Source: Apostichopus japonicus (taxonomy: Eukaryota; Echinodermata; Holothuroidea; Aspidochirotida; Stichopodidae). From it: a stretch of 64,000 nt of DNA. Every line of letters starts with the position of its first letter. Within the stretch, counting starts at the first letter, position 1. A program made the position numbers and the translations under genes. Below are positions 35,443 to 46,593 of the stretch, piece after piece. Under the pieces are notes generated by a model that was not told the DNA's origin, did no database searches, and worked only from the letters and a program-made list of their open reading frames with translations. The stretch lies in contig NC_092573.1 in the NCBI RefSeq assembly GCF_037975245.1, positions 490,001-554,000 on the forward strand, written 5' to 3'.

Positions 35443-37237
35443 CAGGCGCGTATCCAGGGGGGGCGTTGGGGGCGCGCGCCCCCCGGGTAAGAAAAAGAGG
35501 AGAGAAAAAAAGGGAAGAAAAAGAGGGGGAAAAGAGGAGGAGAGGAAGGAATGGAAAAGAAAAAGAAGAAGGAGAGAAAAAAGAGAAAAGGAGGGAGTAA
35601 AAGAAAAACGCCAAGACACCGGGAAGAGAAAGAGGAACAGTGACATCATTACAGCGCTGATCCCTATTATATATACATGGCCGGGTAGCCAGTGACGGAT
35701 CGAGGATTTCGGAAGGGGCGTGCGCCTCACCCTACCCCTTACACCGACAACTCCATTTTGACGTTTCCACTGATTTTTCCTCTCTCACTATATACTATAT
35801 ATGGTCAATCATAACGCGTGTGTGTGTATGGACGCCTTAAACAATTGTGCTATGAAACCAACTGTGGCTGGCCTCGAACTCGACCGAGTCGTCGGGGAAC
35901 ATGACGCATTTGAGCATATTTTTTATGATATCGCTAGTGATTTCAAAATAGAAAATGCTTAGATGCAACTTACAAGGCATGGGAAGTGTCATATCCAGCG
36001 ATCTGGGAGGCATTTTCGGCCAAAATTTTCTTGTACGCTTCGCGCCAACTCGTGGTGGCGCTACGCTCAGATAGTTTGCCTACAGGCTTCGCCCCTCCCT
36101 TGGCAAATTATTCGCTACGCGCCTGTTCGAATTTGTAAAGCAAACAGCAGATATCACATCATATCAGTGAGCACGAAAATGGAGGTTCCAGGATGAACAG
36201 CCTCAAAACTGTCGATGTGTGTAGTTATAGGAACCCAATTTGATTTGGGGGGCTGTAACTACTTGCCCGAAAAATATAACCAAAATTTTATGACATCGCA
36301 TGCCATCGTGTACCGTACGGTCCGTGGAAATTGCGCATTATACCGCGGGATGCTAATGTAAACAACGAAATGTCTTATGTAGATGGAGAAAAAGCATGGA
36401 GGTCCAATTATGTCAAATTCTCTTTTACATTAGTAATGGCGAATTAGTCGGCCAAACTTAGAACTTTATTTTAATTATCAAGGACATATTTTTAAACTAT
36501 TCATTTCCTTTAGCTACATCATTGCAATTTATTTTTCTTTCAGTAGGAGCCCCCCCCCCCCGCCTCCTACGCCTATGTGTGTAGTGTTCGGTTTCGGAAA
36601 TATCTGGTATTTTTTTCATTTCCTTCGACCAAGTTTTATCATAGCCGTTATAAGAGGGTTTAATATTTGTACACCAATAAATTAACTGTGTCTGAATTTT
36701 CGAAAATGTCCTTACCAACATTAATTCTTCATCATACTTCCCTCTACTCGTGTAATTTTGACCGGTCTGTTAGGGGTTCAAGGAGGTTTTCTATATTGGT
36801 TGTCCATAGATGACATTTTTCGCAACATTATGGGTATGTTTTGAAGTGAGTTTATTCACGAGAAATGTGAATTTTCAAATTCTGAACAAAATAATGGGCT
36901 GAAAACCTTGTAAAGTGGGGCTGTCGGGTATTGTGGGCCGCGACGTAGAATCACCTACAAAAGCAATGATCCACAGGACATGCGATGAGGTCGAACATGA
37001 TGTGTGACAATCTTCAAAAAGGTTATGGATGGGGAAAAAACTATTGGGAAATACTTGGTTCTCAGGCAAAAGAGTACATCTGGTTGGTCATTTTCAAGCC
37101 CGAGAAGTGCCATTTCCGGTGATCTGGGGGGTATTTAAACCAGAAATTTTCTTGTACGCTGCGCGCCAACTGATGGTGGCGCTCCGCTTAGATAGTAATT
37201 CGCGCCCCCCGGGTTACAAAATCCTGGATACGCCCCA
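35443..37237. mobile_element. Nest of hAT-like transposon fragments
   Basis: The left edge has CAGGCGCGTATCCAGG with G-runs. The right edge has the inverse, TCCTGGATACGCCCC, and both are followed by GCGCCCCCCGGGT. Another terminus-like sequence, CAGTGACGGATCGAGG, occurs at about 35691. Two diverged direct copies of an internal segment (TTCTTGTACGCT.CGCGCCAACT) lie near 36030 and 37150. The 36226-36577 MITE is inserted within. A clear target duplication for the outer pair was not found. Minus-strand ORFs here are purine/pyrimidine-rich filler. Confidence 0.65.
36226..36577. mobile_element. Second copy of the same hAT-like MITE family
   Basis: Flanked by perfect 8-bp repeats TGTGTAGT (36218-36225 and 36578-36585). 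The right end CCTCCTACGCCTATG equals that of the 47.4-kb copy. The left end is decayed (TATAGGAACCC) but continues into the shared AATTTGATTTGGGG / CTGTAACTACTTGCCCG block. It is inserted inside a nest of other transposon fragments. Confidence 0.8.
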
Positions 37238-37594
37238 TGGCTTATGTGACGGAGATCTTTGTGACAACTCCCCCAAACAGCTAAGGAATAGCTTATTCCT
37301 TTTTAGAGATATCGCAGTGGAAAAGTCGTTTCTGGAGCTGTCACGTTGGAAGTCAGTGACATCTGTGACAACCTGTTCACACTGAAATCACTTATGCCAT
37401 CAATAGGTCGCGCAAGCATCTTCAATACAACAGATTTAACATTTTCAACTCCCGTTTCCATTGCAGAAGATAAACATTGTAAATTCAAGAAAAAAATTGC
37501 ATTCAATAAAAATTGCATTATAATAAAGAAACTTAAAGCACGTGTGGCTCTGTAATGTCATATTTCGACTTGATCAAGTCTTCGCCTTGTGGTG

Positions 37595-38530
37595 GCATAC
37601 TCCTATTAGAGTCTTTATCCATCCGCCCGATTGTTCTCCTGTTTCAGGAAAAGTGCCCAAAAGCAGCAGGAGAACATCTTTTTTGACCTGTTATCAATCT
37701 GGATCTAGTTTTTTGTGGCTTGCATGTTGAAGAGCATGAATGAAAGTACATGTGGTGCAAACATTGTGTCAAATGAGTCAATTTCAGACCCCTTTAGGCC
37801 TCCCAGGAGCAACGTACGAAAATTGTTTACTATACTAAGTGAAGAGATTTCTTTACAAGTGACGAAAACTTCAGGCTCTGATAGCAAAATAAATTGCATA
37901 TAGTCATGATATGGAAAATTGATAATGCCATGAAAGGCTGACTTTTCAGCTATCCAGTGATGGGTAGCGTTTAGCTAGTGAGAACTTTTATCTAGACTTA
38001 GAGACCACAATACTTTTGTGATTCAGTGTGTAAGTCAATCGGGCTTTTAATGGGCGTATACTACCTTGTGAGCAAATTAAAGGTGACATACTCCTATTAG
38101 GAAAAGTGTCAAAAAGCAGCAGGGGAACATCTTTTTTGATATGTTAATCAATCAGGATCTGCTTTTTGTTGCTAGCGTGTCAAAGAGCATGTCTGGAAGT
38201 ACATGTGTTACAAAACTTGGGTCAATTGAGGCAATTTTTGACCCCTTCAGACCTCCCAGGAGCAGCGTACGAAAATTGTTTACTACTAAGTAAAGAGGTT
38301 TGTTTACAAGTGACGAAAACATCAGGCTCCTATAGCAAACAATGTGCATGGTCATGATACGGAAAATTGACGGTGCCATGAACTTGTCAGCTATCCGGTG
38401 ACGGGTAGCAGTTAGCTAGTGAAAATTTCTATCTGATCTTAGAGACCACATTACTTTTGCGATTTAGTGTGTAAGTCTACGGGGCTTTTAATTGGCGTAT
38501 ACTACCCGAAGCCGCATTAAATTTGTGACA
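37595..38530 (+). repeat. Old tandem duplication, two diverged units
   Basis: Units begin CATACTCCTATTAG at 37595 and 38088. They share long blocks (CAGCAGG.GAACATCTTTTTTGA, CCTCCCAGGAGCA.CGTACG, AGTGACGAAAAC.TCAGGCTC) at roughly 80-85% by eye. Unit 1 has an extra stretch of about 36 bases. Confidence 0.85.
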
Positions 38531-39484
38531 TCTCCCAGATGTAATAAGATCTCTCTTTATCTGTCAGGGAAAGTTGTCCATAACAGTTGATTTAGGGGTT
38601 TGTGTTTCCTTTAATGAATTGTAAGCCGTAAGTTATAAACAAATACAGATTATTATGTTTTTTTTTTTAAACACCAAACAGACGTTGTTTAATTGGTCGG
38701 GTTTCAATTATACCTTAATTTTTTTCTTTGTCATTTCAAAGTCTTTAGTAAGCAAGCTAGATCTAAAGTATAAACGGAGACGGATACAGTGCATGCAAAG
38801 ACCTCATTAATTCTTGAAATTTTGTCTACATTCTGTTCTTAGTTGACATTGTTAGTTGACATTCTTGTTTGACATATTTTGTTTTTATATATCATTTGTT
38901 TGATATTTAGTACCAAGCCTTCACAGAGTAAAAATAGAGACAGTTTTAATGGCTAGACTGCAGGAGACAATCAGACAATAGCGTATTTTGTTGACTTTAT
39001 TGATTATCGGATAAATTCGAAGTTGGAAAAAAAACTAACATATTTTCTTTGTATGTTTTTGTGTTGACAAAAGGTTCATTAAATATCGATTCCCCCTAGT
39101 TGTTTATCAGATTGCTGTTTTCTGGGAGAAATCAAAGGACCAAAAGAAAACCACAGCATAGCATGTTATTGTGTACGTCATCTAAATTGATTGGAACTTG
39201 AGCATGAATGTGAAAGAAAACCCATTAAATGCTGGCGAACATCTATATATAATGACGGGGGGGGGGGGGTACAATAATATAGTAACTAACAAGACGTAAC
39301 TTCTAACTCCCAGCTTTATTGGTTTGTCTCGTTCCTGAGATGCACAAATATTTACTATATTTCCCATGTATTTGGTAAAATGAAAGAAAGATAAAAACAT
39401 TGCACCTTTTTGTAACGTCACTATGAACTTTATTTCACCTTTGTTAAAGTGAACTGACAGCTTTGAAACTGCAATTTCTTTTTA

Positions 39485-39548
<64 letters not shown>
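39485..39548. repeat. (TA)n microsatellite
   Basis: Uninterrupted TA run of about 62 bases between Otp and TBCA. Confidence 0.95.
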
Positions 39549-39551
<3 letters not shown>

Positions 39552-40219
39552 GTTTTACTACTCAACTATGCTGATAGTAATGTTGGCTTGGGTTGTACAA
39601 ATGTGTTATAAATGAAATGTCCTAGGACCCATAGGCCTAGGTGATAACATTTTACAACTCGCGAGGTAGAATATGGATGTAGTTTCAATCCAACCATGTT
39701 CATTTAAGCGATTTTTTCATCGTATTTTACGAGATGATCCCTTAAAGATGAAGTCCTAATTTCCTGGTAAAATCTAAAGAAATAACGAATCTGGAACCAA
39801 ATTTCTACCATGTTTTGCGTTAGATTGATATTGTTTCCGAATAAGTTCGACAAAACCATCCGTTTGTGCTCAAATGAGGTGAGTGGGGTGGGCTATTGAT
39901 TTTTAAAGGGTGTGAAGACTCGCGCAAAAAGTAACGTCTAATGCCGGTAATCTGACCTAGTTTCGAATGAGGTGTAACAGAAGTGTTAGACACCACCATC
40001 GATCCCAGAAAATACACACACAGCTTGCTACCGTCGGTAATTAGACACTAGTGTACAGTCAGTACATACAGCTGCGGTCAATACCCACAGCAGTGTATAA
40101 ACGATACACATCTGAGGTCCAGCTAGAGATAACAAGGTATCACGTTTCATTACTGTCTGCATTTCGTAGCGACACGAACAAAACGTCACTTGCAAGCAAC
40201 AGAAAGTTAACTTTTTCAG

Positions 40220-40465
40220 ATGCCCGCACGCGGTTTGGGGGGAGTCTTCAATGCCTTTAAGCTTCCGATGGCCATCTCTGCCTCTATCACCGCGGATGCT
40301 CAAAAAAGCTGGCGCTCTTCACCTATCGAACGCAGAGCCGTATATACGGCTCTGATCGAACGTTCCCAACATCTTTTCCAGTCGTACAGTAGCTTGGTCA
40401 GACAACAATTCCATACTATAGAAAGTGCACGGCGACTGGCGGAACTACGATTGGCCCAGACATGA
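40220..40465 (+). CDS. Possible small gene or gene fragment, 81 aa
   Basis: Not recognised. The ORF stands out by its higher GC content within AT-rich DNA. It runs from MPARGLGGVFNAFKLPMA to ARRLAELRLAQT and then TGA. It is basic, has no signal peptide, and its second half could be a helix. The ATG directly follows an acceptor-like sequence (AACTTTTTCAG), so it could be a last exon. An ATTAAA hexamer lies just downstream. Inside it, a 22-bp perfect palindrome sits exactly between two 8-bp direct repeats and adds ten codons in frame. It could be a small mitochondrial-type protein, a decayed gene or part of a mobile element. Confidence 0.3.
   Translation: MPARGLGGVFNAFKLPMAISASITADAQKSWRSSPIERRAVYTALIERSQHLFQSYSSLVRQQFHTIESARRLAELRLAQT
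40325..40362. mobile_element. 22-bp perfect palindrome bracketed by 8-bp direct repeats
   Basis: ATCGAACG occurs at 40325-40332 and 40355-40362. Exactly between them, 40333-40354 is a perfect palindrome whose half is CAGAGCCGTAT. The form is that of a transposon reduced to its two terminal inverted repeats with a hAT-like 8-bp target duplication. It lies within the 81-codon ORF and preserves frame (22+8=30 bases). Confidence 0.5.
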
Positions 40466-42891
40466 TCAAAAACAAATTAAACTTGATTGCTCAAACGAAA
40501 TACATCATGTTTTTAATGCATAAATTTTGTTAGTTTTATTCTAATTTACCCCAAAATTTCGAGAAAATATGTAAGATTTATTTAATAGCTCGAAATGTAG
40601 ACTTAACTGATTCACAATTCGTCCCGTCTAGGCCACCATGGGGAAGAACACATATATACGTGTGTAAGCTTGGGAGATGATCTGAGGGTATACCGAGGTA
40701 AACATTGATTTAGTAAGGTTAAGAAAATTAAGGATCTCAAAATTAATGTTTATCACTTTTTAATTTCTTTGGAATGATATAACTGAGAAGTATAAATCAT
40801 GCAATTTACTGAAGATATTTTCTCACACAAAACGGTACAATCAAGGTGGTTCATTTTTCTATGAAATTCCTCCATCCAATCACAAACTAGGTCCATTTAC
40901 TTGATGCAGGTTGAAGAACACCAGTCAAAGGTCAATATCAATAACAAAAACAGTCAGCACTTTAAAATTTACATTAGACATTGCCCAGTTATACCATGAG
41001 AATGCTAATATGATGTGGTCAAGTGGTTTCAGTGATGGGGACTGTGGCCTTGAAGGGAACACCACATTTGCAAGGGAGAGGAAATCGGTGCCTTCCTCAC
41101 CTAAGCAACACAATATTATCTTTAACGATACCAAATTACCAAAATTAATGAAAGAAAAAAGTTGTAAGAATAGCTGTTCTCTTTCCAATAAGGTATATCT
41201 GAGACAAGCACCTTTATTTCTTCCCCCTTTCCCTTCCATTCCTCCCCCCCCCCCCTCACAAAGACATCAAACAAGCCTGTAGACAGGTTTTCAGAAAGGA
41301 AAGTGAGGATAATTTTACATTGATCAACAAGTAAGTCAGGTTTTAAACATTTATTATTTTTCCGATAAGTCGTAGATTTATCTGTAAATTATATAAATTT
41401 AGCCCAATATATGGGAAGAGACCGAGGAAACTTTATTAGCTAGGAAACGTCTGGTAAATTACTGACCTTAAACCCTAGTACTTTGCGACCCAAAATGTAC
41501 CCCCCCCCCCTAACTGCAGGTCAGTCTACACCATTACTAGACACCAATTGCCCAAAATATGCTAGACATTCCAAAGAAATGATCCACTGATTGCTGACTG
41601 GAAAATGGATTTTGTTGAATAATCGAACTGGGAAATCTGAATAGTGGAAATTTAAGCAATTAAATGTCAGTGAATTTCTTTGAAAAATTAAAGCCTTGCT
41701 TAAATGCACTTTGACAATCAGTGAGAATCTCTACTAACCATAGATAAGCATTGATAAGATGTTGCATCATACTGGTGGGTACCCAGGTAGATCAACTGTG
41801 TGACATAAACATAATTTGCATACAGAAAATAATACTAAGTTCAGCATGAATAATTCTCATAGCCTTGTAAATCTTTCACGATAAGATCCATGTAGAAAGA
41901 CAAAGGACACTCGTGACATTGCATACTACACACTAACAGCAGAATATGATTATAGAAAGCCCAAGAAAATTATAAACAACAAGAGAGACCAGTGAGAAGC
42001 AAAGATTGTCTAAGAGGACAGTTGTTAAATTCAAACAAAAAAGGTTGATCTACTGTTTAATAGTTCCAATAACAGATGAAACTTAGCAACCTTTGAATTT
42101 TTTTTCCAACATATGAAATAAATGTTAACAAAAATCTCACGATCCAGCTTGACGACCAATGTAGGAGTTCATATACAAAACGATTTGGAATGAAGAATTA
42201 TATATATATATGACCCCCAAAAAATGCTATTATGTAACAATATGTTGATGAATCTCAAAACCCAATAGCCAAAAACTCAAACCTAAACAAACACAATGGC
42301 CATCATTGTTAGAACCCACTTTTAATGAACGTAGCTATCATATTTAGACTGGACATCACGTTCAAAGCAAGGGGATAAAATAATGCAGGTGTTGTTGTCA
42401 ACCATTATTTTTTATTATGCTCAAAATCAGACCATAAATAATGGCATGAAACGTTATTGGAATTTAGGTCATGTCTTGGTGTGATATGTAACTGAATTAG
42501 GTTCCTAAATTTCAAGCTTTCAATTCAGATCAGGCACTTGGATTCCATATTAGTGTTGGTAACTCCGTGACTTGATCTTACATACTCTTACGAATCTATA
42601 TTGTTTCATCGTCCAAATTCATTCATTCTGCACCGGCAACTGTTCCATACAGTACTACTCCTGACCGGTCCTCCTCGTCAGTTCATCATATACAAAAGTT
42701 TAAGGCTTTATAAAGTATACAAACATCTCCAGCAATTTAATTTTTCAATTTTCTTCTTCAATTTCTGTCAATGGAGTCTTTCTAAACTGTTGAAGGACAT
42801 GTTATTCCTTCAGAAATACACTAAGGTTGCATGTTACCCGCAAAATACACAAAGCACGACAAACAATGAAATAAAGAGAGATGAGAGCCCT

Positions 42892-42978
42892 CTATGTGGC
42901 TGGTACGTTAGCCTCGAGTAGCTCCAATGCCTCCTTAACCTCCTTGGATGCTAGAACCTCTGCATCAGTCTGGGCATC
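42892..42978 (-). CDS. TBCA: TBCA exon 4 (C-terminal)
   Basis: Encodes 28 residues starting DAQTDAEVL and ending EANVPAT, then TAG. Acceptor TTTTACAG|GATGCC. The charged helical composition matches the weakly conserved family C-terminus. Confidence 0.9.
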   Translation of the reverse strand, partial: DAQTDAEVLASKEVKEALELLEANVPAT

Positions 42979-45900
42979 CTGTAAAACAGAAGATGGATTA
43001 AGGATCAAATTTGAAGACATTTAAATCAAGAGGAAAAAATCATTTGGATGATAATACTGTAGTCGTTTGAGAGAAGCTTTATTTTATTGGAAATGAGGTA
43101 TCTCTAGTCGTAAACGATAGCAAAGTAAATATAGAGAGAAGAAAAGAAGAAAAAAGTTTATATAGCAAACTGCTTATCTACTGCAAGAAGGCCTGTGATG
43201 TAAATATGTAAAGTAAGTGGGCCTGACTTTCTGAACCTAGCAGGATCTTCTGAGGCTAAATGTGAGCCTCTGACGAAGTTAGTGTCTGAAGACTATCCTG
43301 CCAAGATTTAAACATCCGGCCCTTTAACTTTTACAATGACAGCTAATGAATGAAAACATGAATCCTGAAGTACAGTAACTTCCAAATGTCTGAATTTACA
43401 TTCAAACACAAATATCAACCCTATCAGTAGCTTTCATATTGTACGGTAGGTGGCTAGGCTTACATAAATTTCCATAGCAGTTGTATCTTGGCAACTGTTA
43501 ATTTGCACACAAAGCTCTAACGTGTAACTTGTTATTTATTCTTGCCATTAAGTGATAAGGTAAATTACCACCCTTTCTTAGCACTGTTTCTTTGAGGTTG
43601 CTGTGGGGTGGGGGAAGGGTGGGGAGGGGAAGTGAAATGCCTTAGTACAGTATTTCCACAGATACCTACCAGCTTCTTGAGTGACAGAGTAGAGTATCTA
43701 ATGGAAAGTGTCATATGTCATTTGTGGCTTCACATTTCCAGTCGTGAAATGATAACACGATACTTCAAATTGCATGGAGAAACATAAACCACATTTTTAT
43801 TTTTTAAATTTATCTAAGACACAACAAAGTAAATCTGTTGATGTCTGAAATTGCTAAACTAGTCTGCCCCATCGTCTCACCTATTGATTTACCTAACATA
43901 TTTTCTTACCAGTAGATTCTTTAGCTCATGATATGCTGCTTTTATTCTCTTGTCACAGTCAGGTATCATCATCATTGATTCACCTAAAACTTCATGCTTG
44001 GATGGGGAAGAGACAGAAAACACAATCATCCATTTTTTAATTCTCAAAATGAAACAAAGTACAGTAAATGACAAAGTTCAAACTACTGATTTTCATATTC
44101 AACATTATTTCTCCTAATATTTGGATCTACAGCAGCCTATGTGGTGGAGAGTGGAGACCTTCCAAAAGAGTTACAAATGCTCCAACTTTCTGCATGGATA
44201 ACGTTACTCAATGTTACTGTACCCATGAGCAATTCCATGATAAACAGATCTTGTAATGGAAGTACACCATGTTCAGTTTTTATAAAATGAATATAAGCAG
44301 GTGTTTGAGTTTGCTCTCCATCACAAAATTGCTGCATGACTTAAAATAAGACAACTGGCCAGTCATTGAATTTAGACAAACTAAGAGTTTAACATGTCCA
44401 AATTTTCCATTTGATTTGTTTCTGACCTGAGGATAATACTCAATATGAAAAAGAGTTTGACCGAAACAAGAAAACAAAAACCATTATGATTGCCTTGGCT
44501 GATTCCAGTAGCAGGAGAGCACAACTGTTTTTCAGCTTTCAAATGGGCACCAAAGAAAATGCCAAACCTTTGATAAATGTACCAAGGCATTTTTTTTCTT
44601 CAAAATGACAGAAAATAGAACTGATACATGAGTTTTTATACATAAACACTTGAGTTGTGGACAATCTTTAAGCACGAGTTAGTGTGATAGTTAACTTTAG
44701 TGATTGAGATGACAATGAGGGCACTATGGCAACCTAAATTGAGGGACAGAGCAGATGTTGCCATGGGGAATGGATGAGCTTGAGGAATGAGGGCTTTATG
44801 CCAAGCAGTAGGGGTGTATACCTGTTTCTTAATATCATACTCATCCTTTCCTTCTTGCTTCATCCTCTCTATTCTTGCCTCTTGATCTACTGCTTCCTTT
44901 TGGTACATTAACTTTTCTTTGCTGCATCTGTGTATGAAGAAGATACATTCACTACCTTATCAAGTATTGGCAAACATCAAAATATCACAAACTTCAATTG
45001 TAGTATTGACTACAGATGCAGTTTGCAATTGCACATGAGACCCTTGTTTCATTATTTAAATAAAGTACAATCAAATTAGTAATTTCATAGAAGCACTGGC
45101 ATGTTGTTACTGAATACACTGGCTTATCCTAACTGTCAGATCAGAGAGCATTCGTTAGAATAGCCTTTACGTTAGGGCCATGTTTAATTCTGTAAATGTC
45201 ATGATCTTGACTAGGCTACTGATGGCTACTACATTCTTCAATAGGCTATACATGCACTTCAAATTACAATGGCAACTGAGTTTTTGAGCGCTGATGAAAG
45301 TGTAATAATAGTGTTAACCCTACCTGCATATAAACAGAAGCTAGCCTCTGCATTCTGAGCCAAAGTGTGAACATTTCCTTATTATATATATATATATATA
45401 TATATATGTTATGCGCTATCGACCGATTTGCGCAATCGATCGATAGCGCTGCGCTATCTATGGATCCGTCGTTAGCGCAAGCATCGGTAGATCGCGCTGC
45501 GCTATCAACCGATAGTTCGTGGGTCGTGTAGGATGAGATTTAAAGGGGAACTGCAGGCATCGTCTACGTGAATACCCTTGACATAGACTGAGTTCGTCTA
45601 CGTGAATACCCTTTACGACATCGAACACGTTTTCAGCATTGACAACTCGCAGAAACTTTGCGCTTCCCTCAAGGCCAGGAAGGTCGACAATCTGAAAATT
45701 CCGTGTTTTGACCCAATGTCGGAAGTGCGAGTCCACCTTGATGCTTGGATGAAGAAGATGAGATTTTATGGCATCGTACTTCTCCGCGCTGATGACTGGG
45801 CTCTTTGTTGAAGCAGCTTGGTGGTCGACGGTCTCTTGCATGTGTTCTCGAAAAGCTGGCTCTTTTTCCATTTTTACGAATATCGTCACTATATATCAGT

Positions 45901-46593
45901 ACTATATGAGGTCGATAGTCACTGTTGGCCCAATCACATCAGTAATTTAGCAGATTTCTTAGAACCAAGGCCTGAAGTGATATGATACAACCTGATATAT
46001 ATGTCTGATTCAGCAATGAATTTAGATTATCTCCGTGAAACAACCAACTTATTGGAACTCATTGTATCACTATCAATTGATAAAATTTTATTGAATTTAT
46101 CATAAATATTTACATAGAAAATAATAATTAAACGGGCAATTTTTAGAAAAATCGGTGATGTGTCTATTAAACAGCACTTGGCGTCATCCTGAAGTTTAAG
46201 AAAAAAACATTGTCAATATCAAATATAGACATACAATCCGTCGATCTGCCTGCGCCATCGATCGATAGCTGCGCGATCTACCGATGCTTGCGCTAACGAC
46301 GGATCCATAGATAGCGCAGCGCTATCGATCGATGGCGCTAATCGGTCGATAGCGCATAACATATATATATATATTAATCAACGTAGGCGGCACAAAACTG
46401 CATCCTAACGTTAGGGTCAACTCAATGAACAACGTGGAACATTATTGACAGTAACTAAGTAGAAGTAGCACTAACAACACTAACGTTGCAGCTGATAAAT
46501 AATAAAGTTGAACATTTCCAGCTCTGTGCATTACCTTTTGAGAACGCCACTCTTTATGGTTATGGGCCTTAACTTTGGGTCTTTACTTGCCAT
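42892..46593 (-). CDS. TBCA: Tubulin-binding cofactor A (tubulin-specific chaperone A); 4 exons, 112 aa
   Basis: Small cytosolic all-helical chaperone that captures beta-tubulin intermediates in the tubulin heterodimer folding pathway. The CDS joins 46593-46535, 44927-44822, 43996-43910 and 42978-42892; 59+106+87+87 gives 113 codons with the stop. Human TBCA is 108 aa. Family landmarks in order: ITIKSGVLKR near the N-terminus, KEKLMYQKEA at about residues 23-32, YDIKKQ before the second intron, and the signature MMMIPDCDKR with AAYHEL in exon 3. The C-terminus is Glu/Leu/Lys-rich helix. The acceptor of exon 2 was chosen at CACAG|ATGCAGC because it preserves the family's length between LKR and KEK. 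Intron 1 carries a foldback transposon. The gene is transcribed away from INTS14, whose ATG is 1.6 kb off, and lies 17 kb beyond the 5' end of Otp on the same strand. Confidence 0.97.
43910..43996 (-). CDS. TBCA: TBCA exon 3
   Basis: 29 codons, phase 0 at both ends (HEVLGESMMMIPDCDKR...ELKNLL). Contains the most conserved TBCA block, MIPDC. Acceptor CCATCCAAG|CATGAA, donor CTACTG|GTAAGA. Confidence 0.96.
44822..44927 (-). CDS. TBCA: TBCA exon 2
   Basis: Encodes from CSKEKLMYQKEA to DEYDIKKQ. Acceptor CACAG|ATGCAG and donor AAACAG|GTATAC. It aligns without gaps to the first helical hairpin of the family. Confidence 0.95.
45408..46360. mobile_element. Foldback-type DNA element with about 100-bp terminal inverted repeats, in TBCA intron 1
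   Basis: The outer ends (45408-45515 and 46253-46360) are inverted copies. The first 90 bases differ at only two positions I can see (GTTATGCGCTATCGACCGAT at both ends). They are built of GCGC/CGATCGAT sub-motifs and are much GC-richer than the host DNA. Both ends abut (AT)n runs, so the target duplication cannot be defined. The interior holds a 144-codon minus-strand ORF (45889-45458) that runs into the left repeat. No complete transposase is present, so the element is non-autonomous. High arm identity suggests recent origin or gene-conversion of the arms. Confidence 0.85.
45458..45889 (-). pseudogene. Integrase-associated ORF fragment inside the foldback element
   Basis: The frame contains EKYDAIKSHLLHP, FRHWVKTRNFQIVDLPGL and VVNAENVFDVVKGIHVDEL. 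From memory this resembles the region just upstream of the integrase zinc finger in KRBA2-like / Ginger-type integrase proteins of invertebrates. It stops being recognisable after DELSLCQG, where the reading frame enters the terminal repeat. Catalytic core absent. Weak assignment. Confidence 0.4.
46535..46593 (-). CDS. TBCA: TBCA exon 1
   Basis: Begins with ATG in the context TTCACAATGGCA and encodes MASKDPKLRPITIKSGVLK plus two bases of an Arg codon. Donor CTCAAAAG|GTAATG. Confidence 0.93.

Larger units (their letters stand above)
34941..42891. other. Transposon-rich intergenic region between the duplications and TBCA
   Basis: Contains the hAT nest, the old tandem duplication, a TA run and the 81-codon ORF. 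41.3-42.9 kb shows only AT-rich unique sequence and the TBCA 3' flank (candidate ATTAAA near 42739, minus strand). Confidence 0.7.

Noticed and set aside
35337-35730. Frames around 35.4-35.7 kb rich in Lys/Glu or Phe/Ser
   Set aside because: By-products of transposon termini and purine-rich sequence.
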